Assembly: GCA_964385465.1 (NCBI GenBank)
Contig: CAYLPJ010000001.1
Span: 248,001 to 312,000 of the forward strand
Length of the DNA: 64,000 nt
DNA from: CAYLPJ01 sp964385465
GTDB taxonomy: Bacteria > Planctomycetota > Phycisphaerae > SM23-33
Direction of reading: 5' to 3'
Shown here: one piece after another, positions 15,781-24,443 of the stretch
Position numbering within the stretch: position 1 is the first letter of the stretch
How the letters are laid out: each line of letters opens with the position of its first letter
The notes under the pieces: model-generated
The model's input: only the letters and a program-made list of their open reading frames with translations
Told to the model about the DNA's origin: nothing
Database searches by the model: none
Made by a program: the position numbers and the translations under genes

Positions 15781-18705
15781 ATGCGTTGGATTGCGGCGAT
15801 GGCGTTGGCGGCGATGGCGGCGAGCCCTGCTTCGGCGGCCGCGCCGGCCGACGACGACAGCGCGGTGGACGTGCAGGTCATCGACGCGAGCTGGACCGTT
15901 CCGGCGGAGCTGACGCTGCGGGTGCGCCTGCGGGCCATCGAGCCGAACGAGCCGACGCCGATCTCCTGGCGGCACGGCGGGGAGGGGCTGGGGGGCAGCG
16001 TCGTTCGCGGGGCGTTCAGCGACAAGCCCCTGCCGGTCGGCGCCTGGAGCCCGCCGCGGAAGGTGACCTCGCTCGTGCGGAAGGGGCGGTTCCCCGCCAA
16101 GCTGTTCCTGACGGTCACCGCCGGCAACCCCGGCCGCGACCGCCGCATGCCCGATGGCTCGCGCGTGCGGGAGGGCTTCTCCACCGGGGCGGTGTTCGAG
16201 TTCCAGCTCGCCTGGCGGGGCAGCGTGCTGAAGACCTTCCGCGAGGCCGGCCCCGACGGCGGGACCGCGGGCATCGTCCTGCCGGCCGGCCGGCTGGCGG
16301 GGGGCAAGCCGCCGACGGACGAGCACTTTCTCGCGGGCGTGACGGGCCTGCTGGCGTACGCCCGCCGCCGCGCCGACCGCCTGGAGGCCCTGCCGTGGGC
16401 CCACGGCCCGCTGCCGCGGAAGCTGGCGATCATCAACAACGTCGGCGGCTACGGACGGGGAAGCGGCTACGGCATCCGGCACACGAACAAGGCGATCGTC
16501 GCCGCCGAGTGCCGCAGCCTCCACCAGTTGGGGGTCAACGGCTTCCGCGGGCCCGACGCGTTCCTCGTCGAGGCCGCCCGCCGCGGCGACGAGCTGACCC
16601 GCCCCTTCACGCGGGCCTGGATCGTCCGGGCCATGGGCTACCCCGTGCCGACCTGGCGCCCCCCGAACCACAAGGACCCCGACGCCGGCTGCCCGTACGC
16701 CGACGGCGTGGCCGAGCGAACGCAGGCCGGCGTCGCCGAGGCACTCGCCGCGCTGGACCTGCCCGTCGACGAGGTCTGGGCGCTGACCGTCGACGAGATC
16801 GGCGCCGTCATCGACCGCGCGCCAGAGGGCAAGGGCCACCTCGCCGTCTGCCCGCGCTGCGCGGCGGCGTTCCGGGCGTTCCTCCGCGAGCACGGCGTTC
16901 GGCCGGCGGACGTCGGCGCGGCCGACTGGCAGGGCGTCCGCCCGGCGTGCATCTGGCAGCCGCCGGCCCCGCGGCCGGGCCCGCCGCCGAAGCCGGCCGT
17001 GCCGACCAACCCCTTCGCCCCGACCCCGCCGGCCGGCCCCGCCGACAAGCCCGAGCCCGACGGGCCGGTTCTTCGCCCCCCGGACCTCGACGACCCCCGC
17101 GAGGCCCTGCTGGCCTGGTGGACGCTGCGGTTCAACAATCACATGTCCGCCAGGCTGTTCTCGCCGCTGCGGGACGCCTTCACCGCCGCCAACGCCGCCA
17201 GACGCCAGGCCCTCGCCGCCGGCCGGGGCGATGCGACCGCCGCCCGCCGCGCGCGGGGATACGCCTACGCCCTGCGGGGCAACACGTTCCTGATGAAGGG
17301 GCACAGCCTGGACTTCTTCCACTTCTACCGCCACGCCGACAACGCGATGGTCTACGAGACGTCCAACCGCGACGGGCGCATCTGGGGCTGGGACAGCTAC
17401 CTCTGCGACGTCGGGCGGTTCCTCTCGCGGGACCGCGGGCTGGGCTTCGGCGTCTACGTCAAGCCCCACCGCGGCGCGCCCGTTCAGCGGGCACTCTCGG
17501 CCGCGGCGAGAGGGGCGACGATGCTCTACTGGTACACCTACGGACCGGACTACAAGAAGGGCGACAGCTTCTCCCAGCACCCCGACGTGCTCGACGCCGT
17601 CAGCAAGACCGCCCGCATCCTCGGCCGAGCCGAGGACGCGCTCTACGGCAGCGAGTGGGCCGCCCGCCCGCGGGTCGCCGTCGTCAAGCCGCGGACGAGC
17701 GGCCTGTGGCTGCGGCTGGCGCCCTCGCCGGCGCGGCGGGCGGCGTGGGAGAACGCCAAGTGGGTCTACACCGCCCTCCAGCACGCCCACCTGCCCGTGG
17801 ACGCCATCGACGAGGACACGCTCGCCGCGGGCGACCTGACGGGCTACCGGACGATCTACGTCAACGGCCCCAACCTCCGCCGCGACGCCGCGGCCGGGCT
17901 CGCCCGCTGGGTCCGCAGGGGCGGGACGCTCTGCACCTTCGCCGGCGGCTTGGCCCGCGATGAGGCCAACCGCCCGCTGGATGAACTGGCCGGCGTGCTC
18001 GGCCTCGCCGGCCGCGACGAACCGGAGATGGCCCTCGACGTCGCCCTCTACGGCGCCACGCGGCTGGAACGCTGGGACGACGCCCGCCGCCTGGACGATG
18101 CCAACGACCCGCCCGCCGTCGAGGCCCCCGCCGAATGGGGCGGTGCGTTCACACCGGTGGTCGGCCGCGAGCGGCTGCGCCCGGCCGAGGGCACGGAGGT
18201 GCTCGCCCGATTCGCCGACGGCTCGCCCGCGATCACCCGCCGCGCGGTCGGCGAGGGCGAGGCGGTGGCCATCGGCGTCTTCGCCGGGCTGGAGTACAGC
18301 GCGGGCGTCCGTCACGACCGGTTCGACATGACGCGGGACTTCCCGGTCGGGGTGCGAAGGCTGGCGTCGCGGCCGGCGGCGCGGCGTGTGAAGCCCGCGG
18401 TGGACGCCTCATCGCCGTGCGTGGAGGGCGTGCTGCTGCGCCATCCGCGGACGGGCCGGCGGGCGGTGGTGCTGATGAACTGGGCCTACCGCGTGACGGC
18501 CCACCGGCTGCGGGGCAAGCGGCGGTCGATCGTCACCGGGATGGTCCCGGCGGAGGACCTGACCGTCGCCGTCCGCGGCGCGGGGGCGGTGAAGGCGGTC
18601 CGGTCGGTGTGGGGGGAACGAGAGCTGGCGTTCGACAGCGAAAGGGACGTGCTGACCGTCCGCGTCGGGCGTCTCGAAGAGGGGGACGTGCTGCTGCTGG
18701 AGTAG
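15781..18705 (+). CDS. Large secreted protein, putative glycoside-hydrolase-like
   Basis: This 974-residue protein has a strong Sec signal peptide (MRWIAAMALAAMAASPASAA). An N-terminal beta-rich region of about 140 residues is followed by a helical/barrel-like domain that contains a CPRCAAAFRAFLREHG segment. A Pro-rich linker at about 395-440 separates it from a second half with DFFHFYRHADNAMVYETS, MLYWYTYGPDYKKGDSF and a Rossmann-like domain (TIYVNGPNLRR, WVRRGGTLCTFAGG). The last domain resembles the beta-galactosidase trimerisation (class I glutamine amidotransferase-like) domain that follows GH42-type barrels. I therefore suspect a glycosidase of GH42-like ancestry, but the catalytic Glu pair is not certain. 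It diverges from the PfkB gene. Confidence 0.55.
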   Translation: MRWIAAMALAAMAASPASAAAPADDDSAVDVQVIDASWTVPAELTLRVRLRAIEPNEPTPISWRHGGEGLGGSVVRGAFSDKPLPVGAWSPPRKVTSLVRKGRFPAKLFLTVTAGNPGRDRRMPDGSRVREGFSTGAVFEFQLAWRGSVLKTFREAGPDGGTAGIVLPAGRLAGGKPPTDEHFLAGVTGLLAYARRRADRLEALPWAHGPLPRKLAIINNVGGYGRGSGYGIRHTNKAIVAAECRSLHQLGVNGFRGPDAFLVEAARRGDELTRPFTRAWIVRAMGYPVPTWRPPNHKDPDAGCPYADGVAERTQAGVAEALAALDLPVDEVWALTVDEIGAVIDRAPEGKGHLAVCPRCAAAFRAFLREHGVRPADVGAADWQGVRPACIWQPPAPRPGPPPKPAVPTNPFAPTPPAGPADKPEPDGPVLRPPDLDDPREALLAWWTLRFNNHMSARLFSPLRDAFTAANAARRQALAAGRGDATAARRARGYAYALRGNTFLMKGHSLDFFHFYRHADNAMVYETSNRDGRIWGWDSYLCDVGRFLSRDRGLGFGVYVKPHRGAPVQRALSAAARGATMLYWYTYGPDYKKGDSFSQHPDVLDAVSKTARILGRAEDALYGSEWAARPRVAVVKPRTSGLWLRLAPSPARRAAWENAKWVYTALQHAHLPVDAIDEDTLAAGDLTGYRTIYVNGPNLRRDAAAGLARWVRRGGTLCTFAGGLARDEANRPLDELAGVLGLAGRDEPEMALDVALYGATRLERWDDARRLDDANDPPAVEAPAEWGGAFTPVVGRERLRPAEGTEVLARFADGSPAITRRAVGEGEAVAIGVFAGLEYSAGVRHDRFDMTRDFPVGVRRLASRPAARRVKPAVDASSPCVEGVLLRHPRTGRRAVVLMNWAYRVTAHRLRGKRRSIVTGMVPAEDLTVAVRGAGAVKAVRSVWGERELAFDSERDVLTVRVGRLEEGDVLLLE

Positions 18706-18795
18706 GGCTTGTCCGCGGGGCGGATCGTTCGAGCGGGAGACCACCGCGGAGGCCCTCGCCGTCGGTCTCGAGGGGGTCCGGCGCCCCGGCCCCCG

Positions 18796-20106
18796 CTACA
18801 TCCGCTCGAACCCCCCGACGGGCCCGCCGGCGGCGATCTGGAAGGGGTTGCAGGTGAGCCTCCTGCGGCCGGGCGGGCTGTTGGGGCCGCAGCCGCAGAC
18901 GTAGTTCGTCGCGTTGCACTCCAGCGCCGCGCCCATCCGCCGCCACATGTCGGCGTTCTCGGTGGACAGCGAGACGGGAACGTCCGGGTCGTGCTTGCGG
19001 ATCTCGGCGAGGTAGTGGCGGTAGATCTCCTCGCGGACATCCGGGGGGAAGGGCTTGCAGCGGGAGTCGGCGATGTCCCCGGCGGCGGCCCGGCTGCGGG
19101 CGAGGATGTCCGGGTCGATGTTCTCGGCCCCCAGGCGGCGGATCATCTCCTCGATATCCATCCACATGAACACGCAGAGGCTGATCAGGTCCGGGTGGGT
19201 CTGCTCGAAGATCATCGCCACGGCCTCGGCGGCGTCCTCCCGCCAGGTGGGCACGGGGATGATGGGCTTGAACTTGTACCGCACGGGATAGCCGGCCGCC
19301 TCGGCGGTCGCGGCAGCGGCGATCCGCTCGTCCACGCTGCCGGCGACGGGCTCCAGCCGGTCGGCCTGCTGCCGACCCGAGACGCTCCAGACGAACACGG
19401 TGTTGCCGTTGTGCTCCAGGTCGGCCATCCAGTCGACGTTCCAGCTCTTGGTATGGAGGATGACGTAGCGCTCCTCGAGCGTGCCGAAGAACTCGATGAT
19501 CGGCCCCAGGCAGCCCAGCTCGGGCTCGAGGCACAGGATGTCCGCGTCGTCCTCCAGCAGGTACGTCTCCTGCCACGGGTGGGCGTCGATCAGCCGCGAG
19601 AACCGCTCGATGTAGTCCTCGACGTTCACCATCGTCACCAGCAGCCCGCCCAGCCCGCAGTAGTGGCACTTGTGCAGGCAGCCGTTCTGGAAGTGCACCC
19701 GCCAGCAGGGGCGGCAGATGTTGTCCCGGATGCGGTCGTCCGTGGCCAGGCCGACGTCCCACCACACGAACGGCCCGTAGCCAAGCAGGGCGGCCGGGTA
19801 GTTGCCCCCGCCCAGCCCGCACGCTTCCTTCAGCCACGCCTGCCTCTCCTCCCGGCGGTCGTCGAAGCGGAACGTGTTGAACAGCAGGATCGGGTCGGGG
19901 ATATCGCCCTCGAACGCGCCCATGGGCTTTCGGGCCTCGCCGATGCGGACCTCGTCGAGCAGCCGCGGCAGGTCGGCGTCGGCGTAGACCTCCACCGGCG
20001 GCGGGTCGTCGATGGCGGACAGAACGCGCTCGACGCGGGCCCGATAGCGCGGGTCGGCCCAAGCGGACTCGTGAGCGTACACGGCCGGCGGGTGGATGTC
20101 GTACAT
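18796..20106 (-). CDS. Spore-photoproduct-lyase-like radical SAM protein
   Basis: This 436-residue protein carries the radical SAM cluster motif in FQNGCLHKCHYCGLGG, a CX3CX2C arrangement that binds a [4Fe-4S] cluster and S-adenosylmethionine. The layout around it (about 130 residues before the cluster, a barrel with YLLEDDADILCLEPE and YPVRYKFKPIIPV, and a cysteine-rich tail with NYVCGCGPN) fits the spore photoproduct lyase-like family. True SPL repairs UV-induced 5-thyminyl-5,6-dihydrothymine in endospores. Homologues in non-sporulating bacteria have unknown roles, so repair is only a suggestion. The ATG at 20106 has GGAG 8 bases upstream. It lies 32 bases downstream of the permease gene on the same strand and may share its transcript. 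Confidence 0.75.
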   Translation of the reverse strand: MYDIHPPAVYAHESAWADPRYRARVERVLSAIDDPPPVEVYADADLPRLLDEVRIGEARKPMGAFEGDIPDPILLFNTFRFDDRREERQAWLKEACGLGGGNYPAALLGYGPFVWWDVGLATDDRIRDNICRPCWRVHFQNGCLHKCHYCGLGGLLVTMVNVEDYIERFSRLIDAHPWQETYLLEDDADILCLEPELGCLGPIIEFFGTLEERYVILHTKSWNVDWMADLEHNGNTVFVWSVSGRQQADRLEPVAGSVDERIAAAATAEAAGYPVRYKFKPIIPVPTWREDAAEAVAMIFEQTHPDLISLCVFMWMDIEEMIRRLGAENIDPDILARSRAAAGDIADSRCKPFPPDVREEIYRHYLAEIRKHDPDVPVSLSTENADMWRRMGAALECNATNYVCGCGPNSPPGRRRLTCNPFQIAAGGPVGGFERM

Positions 20107-20138
20107 GCCTCACTCTCCAAGTAACCGGGTGCGGTGTA

Positions 20139-21329
20139 TCACGTCTTGCCGGCGCCGTCCACGGTCTGATAGCCGGCGGCGGCCTCGCCGGCGATCGGTC
20201 GGGGCTCGTAGCGGATGGACGCAACCACCATGGCCGTGCCCGCCAGCCAGACGGCGATCCCGGCGGCGTGGAAGATGTCGCGGGCCGCGAAGCGGTCGAA
20301 GTTGCCCGCCGCCGCCACGGTCGCCAGCCCGCCGACGGCCAGGAAGACGCTGGCCGAGGGCAGCCGCCGGCCGGTGCCGCGGGCGTCCAGGTACCGCCCG
20401 AACGCCAGGTGCACGGTGATGGCCATGCCGACGAGCACGAGCATCTGGAGCTCCAGGCCGACGGTCGGTGCGGGCAGGTACCAGACCTTCTGCCGCCAGA
20501 TCGTCGACAGCAGCAGCGCCGGGGGCAGGGAGGCGACGCAGAGCAGTTGGCGGCCCTTGCGGTCGAGGAACAGCGTCCCGGCGAGGATGGCGGCGGCGGG
20601 GACGCGGAGGTCGTCGATCAGCCGCGTGGGCACGGGCGTCCAGCCGTTGTCGATCAGGAAGCATGCCCCGCCGGCGGCGGCGAGCATCCCCGAGGCCGCC
20701 AGCGACGCGAGAACGCCAAGGCGCCGCGGGGTGGGCCTGCCCTTCCAGTCGGCGAGGTCCACCCTCGCCTGGGAGAACGCGACGATGACATACAGGCCGG
20801 TCACCAGCAGCACGCGCAGGCCCAGCACGCCGGAGTCGCCGGACATCAGGGCGTCGAAGGCGGTCTCCGGCACCCAGACGCTCCGACCGGGAACGACCCG
20901 CTGCAGAGCCGCCATGGTGATGACCCCCGTGACGGTCGTGGCCAGCACGCTCGGACAGCCCAGCAGGACGACCGCGCCGTTGAGAACGCCCAGCCCCAGC
21001 CCCGCGCCGACGGCCAGGAGAATCGCCATGTCGGGGCGCAGGCCCAGGTTGATCAGCCACGCCGCCGCCAGCCCCCCCAACCCCGCCGCGGACCAGACGC
21101 TCAGGTCGATCGCCCCCGCCCGCAGCGCCAGCATGAACCCCATCGCGATCAGCAGCAGGTAGGAGGCCATCTGCCCGGCGAACATGTGGAGGAAATTCGT
21201 GCTGGCGCTGTTCCAGGCGGGGACGAGCACGCTGGCGAGGATCAGCAGCAGCGCGACGCTGAGCCAGTCGCGGCCGATCGGGTTCGCCGCACGCGGCGGC
21301 CGGAGCTTGTCTTCGAGCCAGAAACGCAC
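20139..21329 (-). CDS. Orphan ABC-type sugar permease (BPD_transp_2-like)
   Basis: This 396-residue integral membrane protein has about ten hydrophobic segments. Near residues 55-160 it reads LLIAMGFMLALRAGAIDLSVWSAAGLGGLAAAWL and later GVLNGAVVLLGCPSVLATTVTGVITMAAL, the diagnostic 'G.iDLSVG...N......P..iATL' pattern of RbsC/XylH-like permeases. The GTG start at 21329 has GGGAG directly upstream; the longer frame before it has no transporter character. No ATP-binding subunit or solute-binding protein lies next to it, which is unusual, because this permease class needs both. The glycine after DLSV is replaced by Trp. It may use subunits encoded elsewhere or have a changed role. It diverges from the beta-helix gene. 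Confidence 0.7.
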   Translation of the reverse strand: MRFWLEDKLRPPRAANPIGRDWLSVALLLILASVLVPAWNSASTNFLHMFAGQMASYLLLIAMGFMLALRAGAIDLSVWSAAGLGGLAAAWLINLGLRPDMAILLAVGAGLGLGVLNGAVVLLGCPSVLATTVTGVITMAALQRVVPGRSVWVPETAFDALMSGDSGVLGLRVLLVTGLYVIVAFSQARVDLADWKGRPTPRRLGVLASLAASGMLAAAGGACFLIDNGWTPVPTRLIDDLRVPAAAILAGTLFLDRKGRQLLCVASLPPALLLSTIWRQKVWYLPAPTVGLELQMLVLVGMAITVHLAFGRYLDARGTGRRLPSASVFLAVGGLATVAAAGNFDRFAARDIFHAAGIAVWLAGTAMVVASIRYEPRPIAGEAAAGYQTVDGAGKT

Positions 21330-21388
21330 GCCATCTCCCGAGCCCCGGCGCGAACGCTCCACGCGCCGCCACCCGGGGCCGAACATCC

Positions 21389-21394
21389 TATGAT
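21389..21394 (+). promoter_or_regulatory. -10-like element in a divergent intergenic region
   Basis: TATGAT lies 90 bases upstream of the beta-helix gene on the plus strand. The same bases read TATCATAGGAT on the minus strand, 60 bases before the permease start, so both genes could use it. No good -35 is visible. Confidence 0.3.
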
Positions 21395-21483
21395 AGCGCG
21401 GCCCCGCGCCACAAGCGGCCTCCACAGACCGACCCGCCGGCCGACCGCGAGCGTTGGGAATATGGACACCCGAGGAGAACGCC

Positions 21484-23163
21484 ATGCGATGGGAACGGTT
21501 CGGCGGCTGGCTGGCCGCGGCGGTGCTGGCGGGGCTGTGCGTCCCGGCCGGCGGGGCGGATGCGGTCCGGGGCGGGCAACTCACCGAGGAGCCGCCCACG
21601 CTGCATTGTCTCGGCGTGCGGTGGACGATCTCCGGCGACGACGACGGCGATGCCCGCGTCGAGGTCCGCTACCGCCCCGCCGAGGGCGGCGGCCGGTGGC
21701 GGCGGGCGATGGACCTCTTCCGCGTGGACCCGGCCGGCATGCGAGAGCAGGCCCGCCCCCCGGCCGGGCAGACGCTGCTGGCCGGGTCGATCCTCGGCCT
21801 TCGGCCCGGCAGGGCGTACGAGGTGCGGCTGGCGCTGATCGATCCCGACGGCGGGGGCGAGCGGCGCGAGCTGACGATGGCCACCTGGTCCGAACCGCCC
21901 CTGCCGACCGGCGCCCGCCGCGTGCCCGTCCGACCCGGTGGGCTCAAGGCTGCCCTGGCCGCCGCCGAGCCGGGCGACACGCTGGCCCTGGCCGGTGGGG
22001 TGTACAAGGGCACGTTCCGCGTGCCGTCGGGCAAGCCCGGCCGGCCGATCTGCCTGGTGGCCGGCGGCGACGGCGAGGCGGTGCTGGACGGCGGGGGGGC
22101 GAGCAACATCCTGGACGGTCGGGGCGCCCACGACGTGATGATCGAGGGCCTGGCGTTCCGCAACGCCCGCTGGGCGCTGGCGTTCAACGGCGGCTCGCGG
22201 CTGGTCATCCGCCGCTGCCGCGTCACCGGCTGCAGCTATGCCTTCGTCGCCCAGACCGACGGGGCACGCCAGAAGCGGATCCTCATCAGCGACTGCGAGT
22301 TCGTCGGGCCGTCGGCCTGGCCGCGGACCAAGGGCATCGAGAGCGCCCGCGGCGTGCAGATCTCCGGCACCGGGCACGTGGTCTGCTACAACCGCATCCG
22401 CAACTACGCCGACGCCATCGACACGTTCGGCCGCTATCCCGTCGCCGCGATCGACGTCCACAACAACGAGATCAGCGAGTGCACCGACGACGGGATCGAG
22501 ATGGACTACTCCGAGCACAACACGCGCTGCTTCGCCAACCGGCTGACGAACTGCTACCAGGGGATCAGCATCCAGCCGATTCACGGCGGGCCGGTGTACG
22601 TGGTCCGCAACGCGATGTACAACATAGGCCACGAGGCCTTCAAGATGCACAGCAACCCCTCCGGCGGGCTGTTCTTCCACAACACGTCGGTCAAGGCGGG
22701 CATGCCGCTCCTGCTCTACACGCGGAAGACCGTTTCCAACTGCGTCCTGCGGAACAACCTCTTCGTGGGCACGGAGGGCAACTACGCCTACGAGACCACC
22801 GCCCCCATGAAGCGGTGCGACTTCGACTACGACGGCTTTGCCGGGCGGTGGAAGCAGTTCCTCAAGTGGAACGGCGTCCGCTACCCCACCGCCGAGGCCG
22901 TCCGCGACAAGGCGCCGGTCTACCGCCACGTCAAGGTCGTCGAGGCGGCCGGGCTGTTCGCCTCCGGCATCATGCCCCCGGCGAGCGTCAAGGAGCGGTT
23001 CGCCCCGTCGGTCAACGATCTCCGCCCGGCCGGGGACGGCGGGGCCGTCGACGCCGGCGCGGTCCTGCCGAACATCAACGACGGCCACCGCGGCGCCGCC
23101 CCGGACCTCGGCGCGTACGAGGCCGGCTCGCAGTTGCCCCACTACGGCCCGCGCCCCCGCTGA
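21484..23163 (+). CDS. Secreted right-handed parallel beta-helix protein
   Basis: This 559-residue exported protein has a signal peptide of about 26 residues (MRWERFGGWLAAAVLAGLCV...). An N-terminal fibronectin-like beta domain of about 130 residues (VRWTISGDDDGDARVEVRYRPA, RAYEVRLALIDPDG) is followed by a right-handed beta-helix of pectate-lyase/NosD type. Its repeating turns include GDTLALAGGVYKGTF, VLDGGGASNILDG, NEISECTDDGIEMDY and NAMYNIGHEAFKMHSN. Such helices bind or cleave polysaccharides. The family is broad, and catalytic residues cannot be assigned from sequence alone. The ATG at 21484 has GAGGAG about 8 bases upstream and begins the signal peptide, so it is preferred over a start ten codons earlier. 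Confidence 0.8.
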   Translation: MRWERFGGWLAAAVLAGLCVPAGGADAVRGGQLTEEPPTLHCLGVRWTISGDDDGDARVEVRYRPAEGGGRWRRAMDLFRVDPAGMREQARPPAGQTLLAGSILGLRPGRAYEVRLALIDPDGGGERRELTMATWSEPPLPTGARRVPVRPGGLKAALAAAEPGDTLALAGGVYKGTFRVPSGKPGRPICLVAGGDGEAVLDGGGASNILDGRGAHDVMIEGLAFRNARWALAFNGGSRLVIRRCRVTGCSYAFVAQTDGARQKRILISDCEFVGPSAWPRTKGIESARGVQISGTGHVVCYNRIRNYADAIDTFGRYPVAAIDVHNNEISECTDDGIEMDYSEHNTRCFANRLTNCYQGISIQPIHGGPVYVVRNAMYNIGHEAFKMHSNPSGGLFFHNTSVKAGMPLLLYTRKTVSNCVLRNNLFVGTEGNYAYETTAPMKRCDFDYDGFAGRWKQFLKWNGVRYPTAEAVRDKAPVYRHVKVVEAAGLFASGIMPPASVKERFAPSVNDLRPAGDGGAVDAGAVLPNINDGHRGAAPDLGAYEAGSQLPHYGPRPR

Positions 23164-23278
23164 GGCCGCGCGGGCAGCCCGCGGGATCTCGCCGACACTG
23201 CACGAATCCCTCCCCCGGACTGCCGATGTATGGTCTAATCGGACGATGACCTGGTTCCCGTTTCGGAAGGAGCGTTTC

Positions 23279-24115
23279 ATGCGGTCGTGGTTGGTCCTGT
23301 CGGTGACGGTAGCGGCAGCGGCGGCGCTGGGGGCGTCGTGGGTGTCTGCGACGCAGTTGGGGCCCGTCGAGGACGACGGGCAGGCGAAGGTGGATGTGGT
23401 CGGCCTGCGCGTGGCCAGGCCGCTCAACGGCGAGAAGGGCCGCCAGGCCCTCACCGGCCTGCGGGCGGGGACGACGCTGACGCTGCGAATCGTCCGCCCG
23501 GACGTGCACGTTCTCGGCGTGGACGCCAAGGCCTGCCGGCTGACCGCCTTCACCGACGACCAGGGCACGGAGATGGTCAGCGAGTCGTTGAAGATGCTCC
23601 GCACCTGGGCCGACGGGCAGAGCTGGGTGACCCCCGACGGGCGCACGGTCCTTTTCGAGGTGCTCTCGACGCGAACCCCCGCCCGCGGGGCCCGGCAGGT
23701 CCGCTTCCGCGGGCGGATCGTCCTGAAGTGCGGGCGCGACGCGGCCTCGGCCGAGCAGGCCGGCTTCCGCCTGGCCACCGGCAGCAAGCTCACCGCCGGC
23801 CCGGCGGCGATGGAGATCACCGGCGTCCAGCACACCGACAAGGACACGACCTTCGCGTTGGCGACCAAGGACAGCGCCGAGCGGATCAGCCGGCTTCGGT
23901 TCTTCGGCCGCGACGGCGGGGAGATCGACACGGACCTGGTCGACGTCAGCGTGGTGGGGTTCATGGGCAACGCGTGGCATGAGCGGACGTATCGGCTGAA
24001 GAGCCCGCCCAAGCGGCCCCGGCGGTTCGACACGGTGGACGTGCGGGTGGAGTACTTCAAGCGGATCGACCGCCTCGCCGTGCCGGTGAACGTGACGACG
24101 GGCATCGGGCTGTAG
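23279..24115 (+). CDS. Secreted protein of unknown function
   Basis: This 278-residue protein has a clear Sec signal (MRSWLVLSVTVAAAAALGASWVSA) and no later hydrophobic segment, so it should be periplasmic or extracellular. The mature part looks like two beta-sandwich domains of about 115 residues each (VVGLRVARPLNGEKGRQALTG and TAGPAAMEITGVQHTDKDTTF). The halves may be distantly related repeats, since both run from a Gly-Leu strand to a residue-rich charged end. I do not recognise the family. AAGGAG lies 8 bases before the ATG at 23279; an in-frame ATG at 23246 would spoil the signal peptide. It follows the beta-helix gene by 115 bases on the same strand. Confidence 0.6.
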   Translation: MRSWLVLSVTVAAAAALGASWVSATQLGPVEDDGQAKVDVVGLRVARPLNGEKGRQALTGLRAGTTLTLRIVRPDVHVLGVDAKACRLTAFTDDQGTEMVSESLKMLRTWADGQSWVTPDGRTVLFEVLSTRTPARGARQVRFRGRIVLKCGRDAASAEQAGFRLATGSKLTAGPAAMEITGVQHTDKDTTFALATKDSAERISRLRFFGRDGGEIDTDLVDVSVVGFMGNAWHERTYRLKSPPKRPRRFDTVDVRVEYFKRIDRLAVPVNVTTGIGL

Positions 24116-24443
24116 GTGTCCGATGGGGGCGTGGTACGTGATTCTGGCGAAAAAAACGTAAAAATTCGCGAAACCTTGCCGGTCGGGGGTTGGCGTAGCC
24201 GTGCGCCGTGCTAGAATTGGCCTGACTCATCGCGGTTTGGCACGGTCCTGCGGCCCAACACGGTTCGTCCGACGCCCGTTCGGGAGGGCGAGGGGCTCAG
24301 AGCCGGCACAGCGCCGGGCCGAATCGCCTCGAAGGACGCTACGTATCGGACGAAGGCTAGAAACCGACAGCGGCTGAGCGATCCGCCTCGGCGGGATCCG
24401 GGCAAGAGCCGGCGTCGGTCATAGCTTCCGAGGGCACCCCGCC
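24116..24443 (+). other. 328-base leader/intergenic region before the second ABC exporter
   Basis: There is no gene here. The first 70 bases include an A-rich patch (24150-24165) flanked by GCGAA/TTCGC. A promoter lies at 24190-24217. After it comes an unusually long leader of about 220 bases with several possible stems, for example GATCCGCC/GGCGGGATC at 24380-24398. I see no recognisable riboswitch class. Confidence 0.5.
24190..24217 (+). promoter_or_regulatory. Sigma-70-type promoter for the ABC exporter/DUF1854 unit
   Basis: TTGGCG (24190-24195) and TAGAAT (24212-24217) are separated by 16 bases. The predicted transcript starts near 24225 and has a leader of about 220 bases. Confidence 0.5.

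Noticed and set aside
20139..21599. A 90-residue longer N-terminus for the sugar-type permease
   Set aside because: The extra part is Arg/Ser/Pro-rich and covers the divergent promoter region; the GTG at 21329 has GGGAG just upstream.
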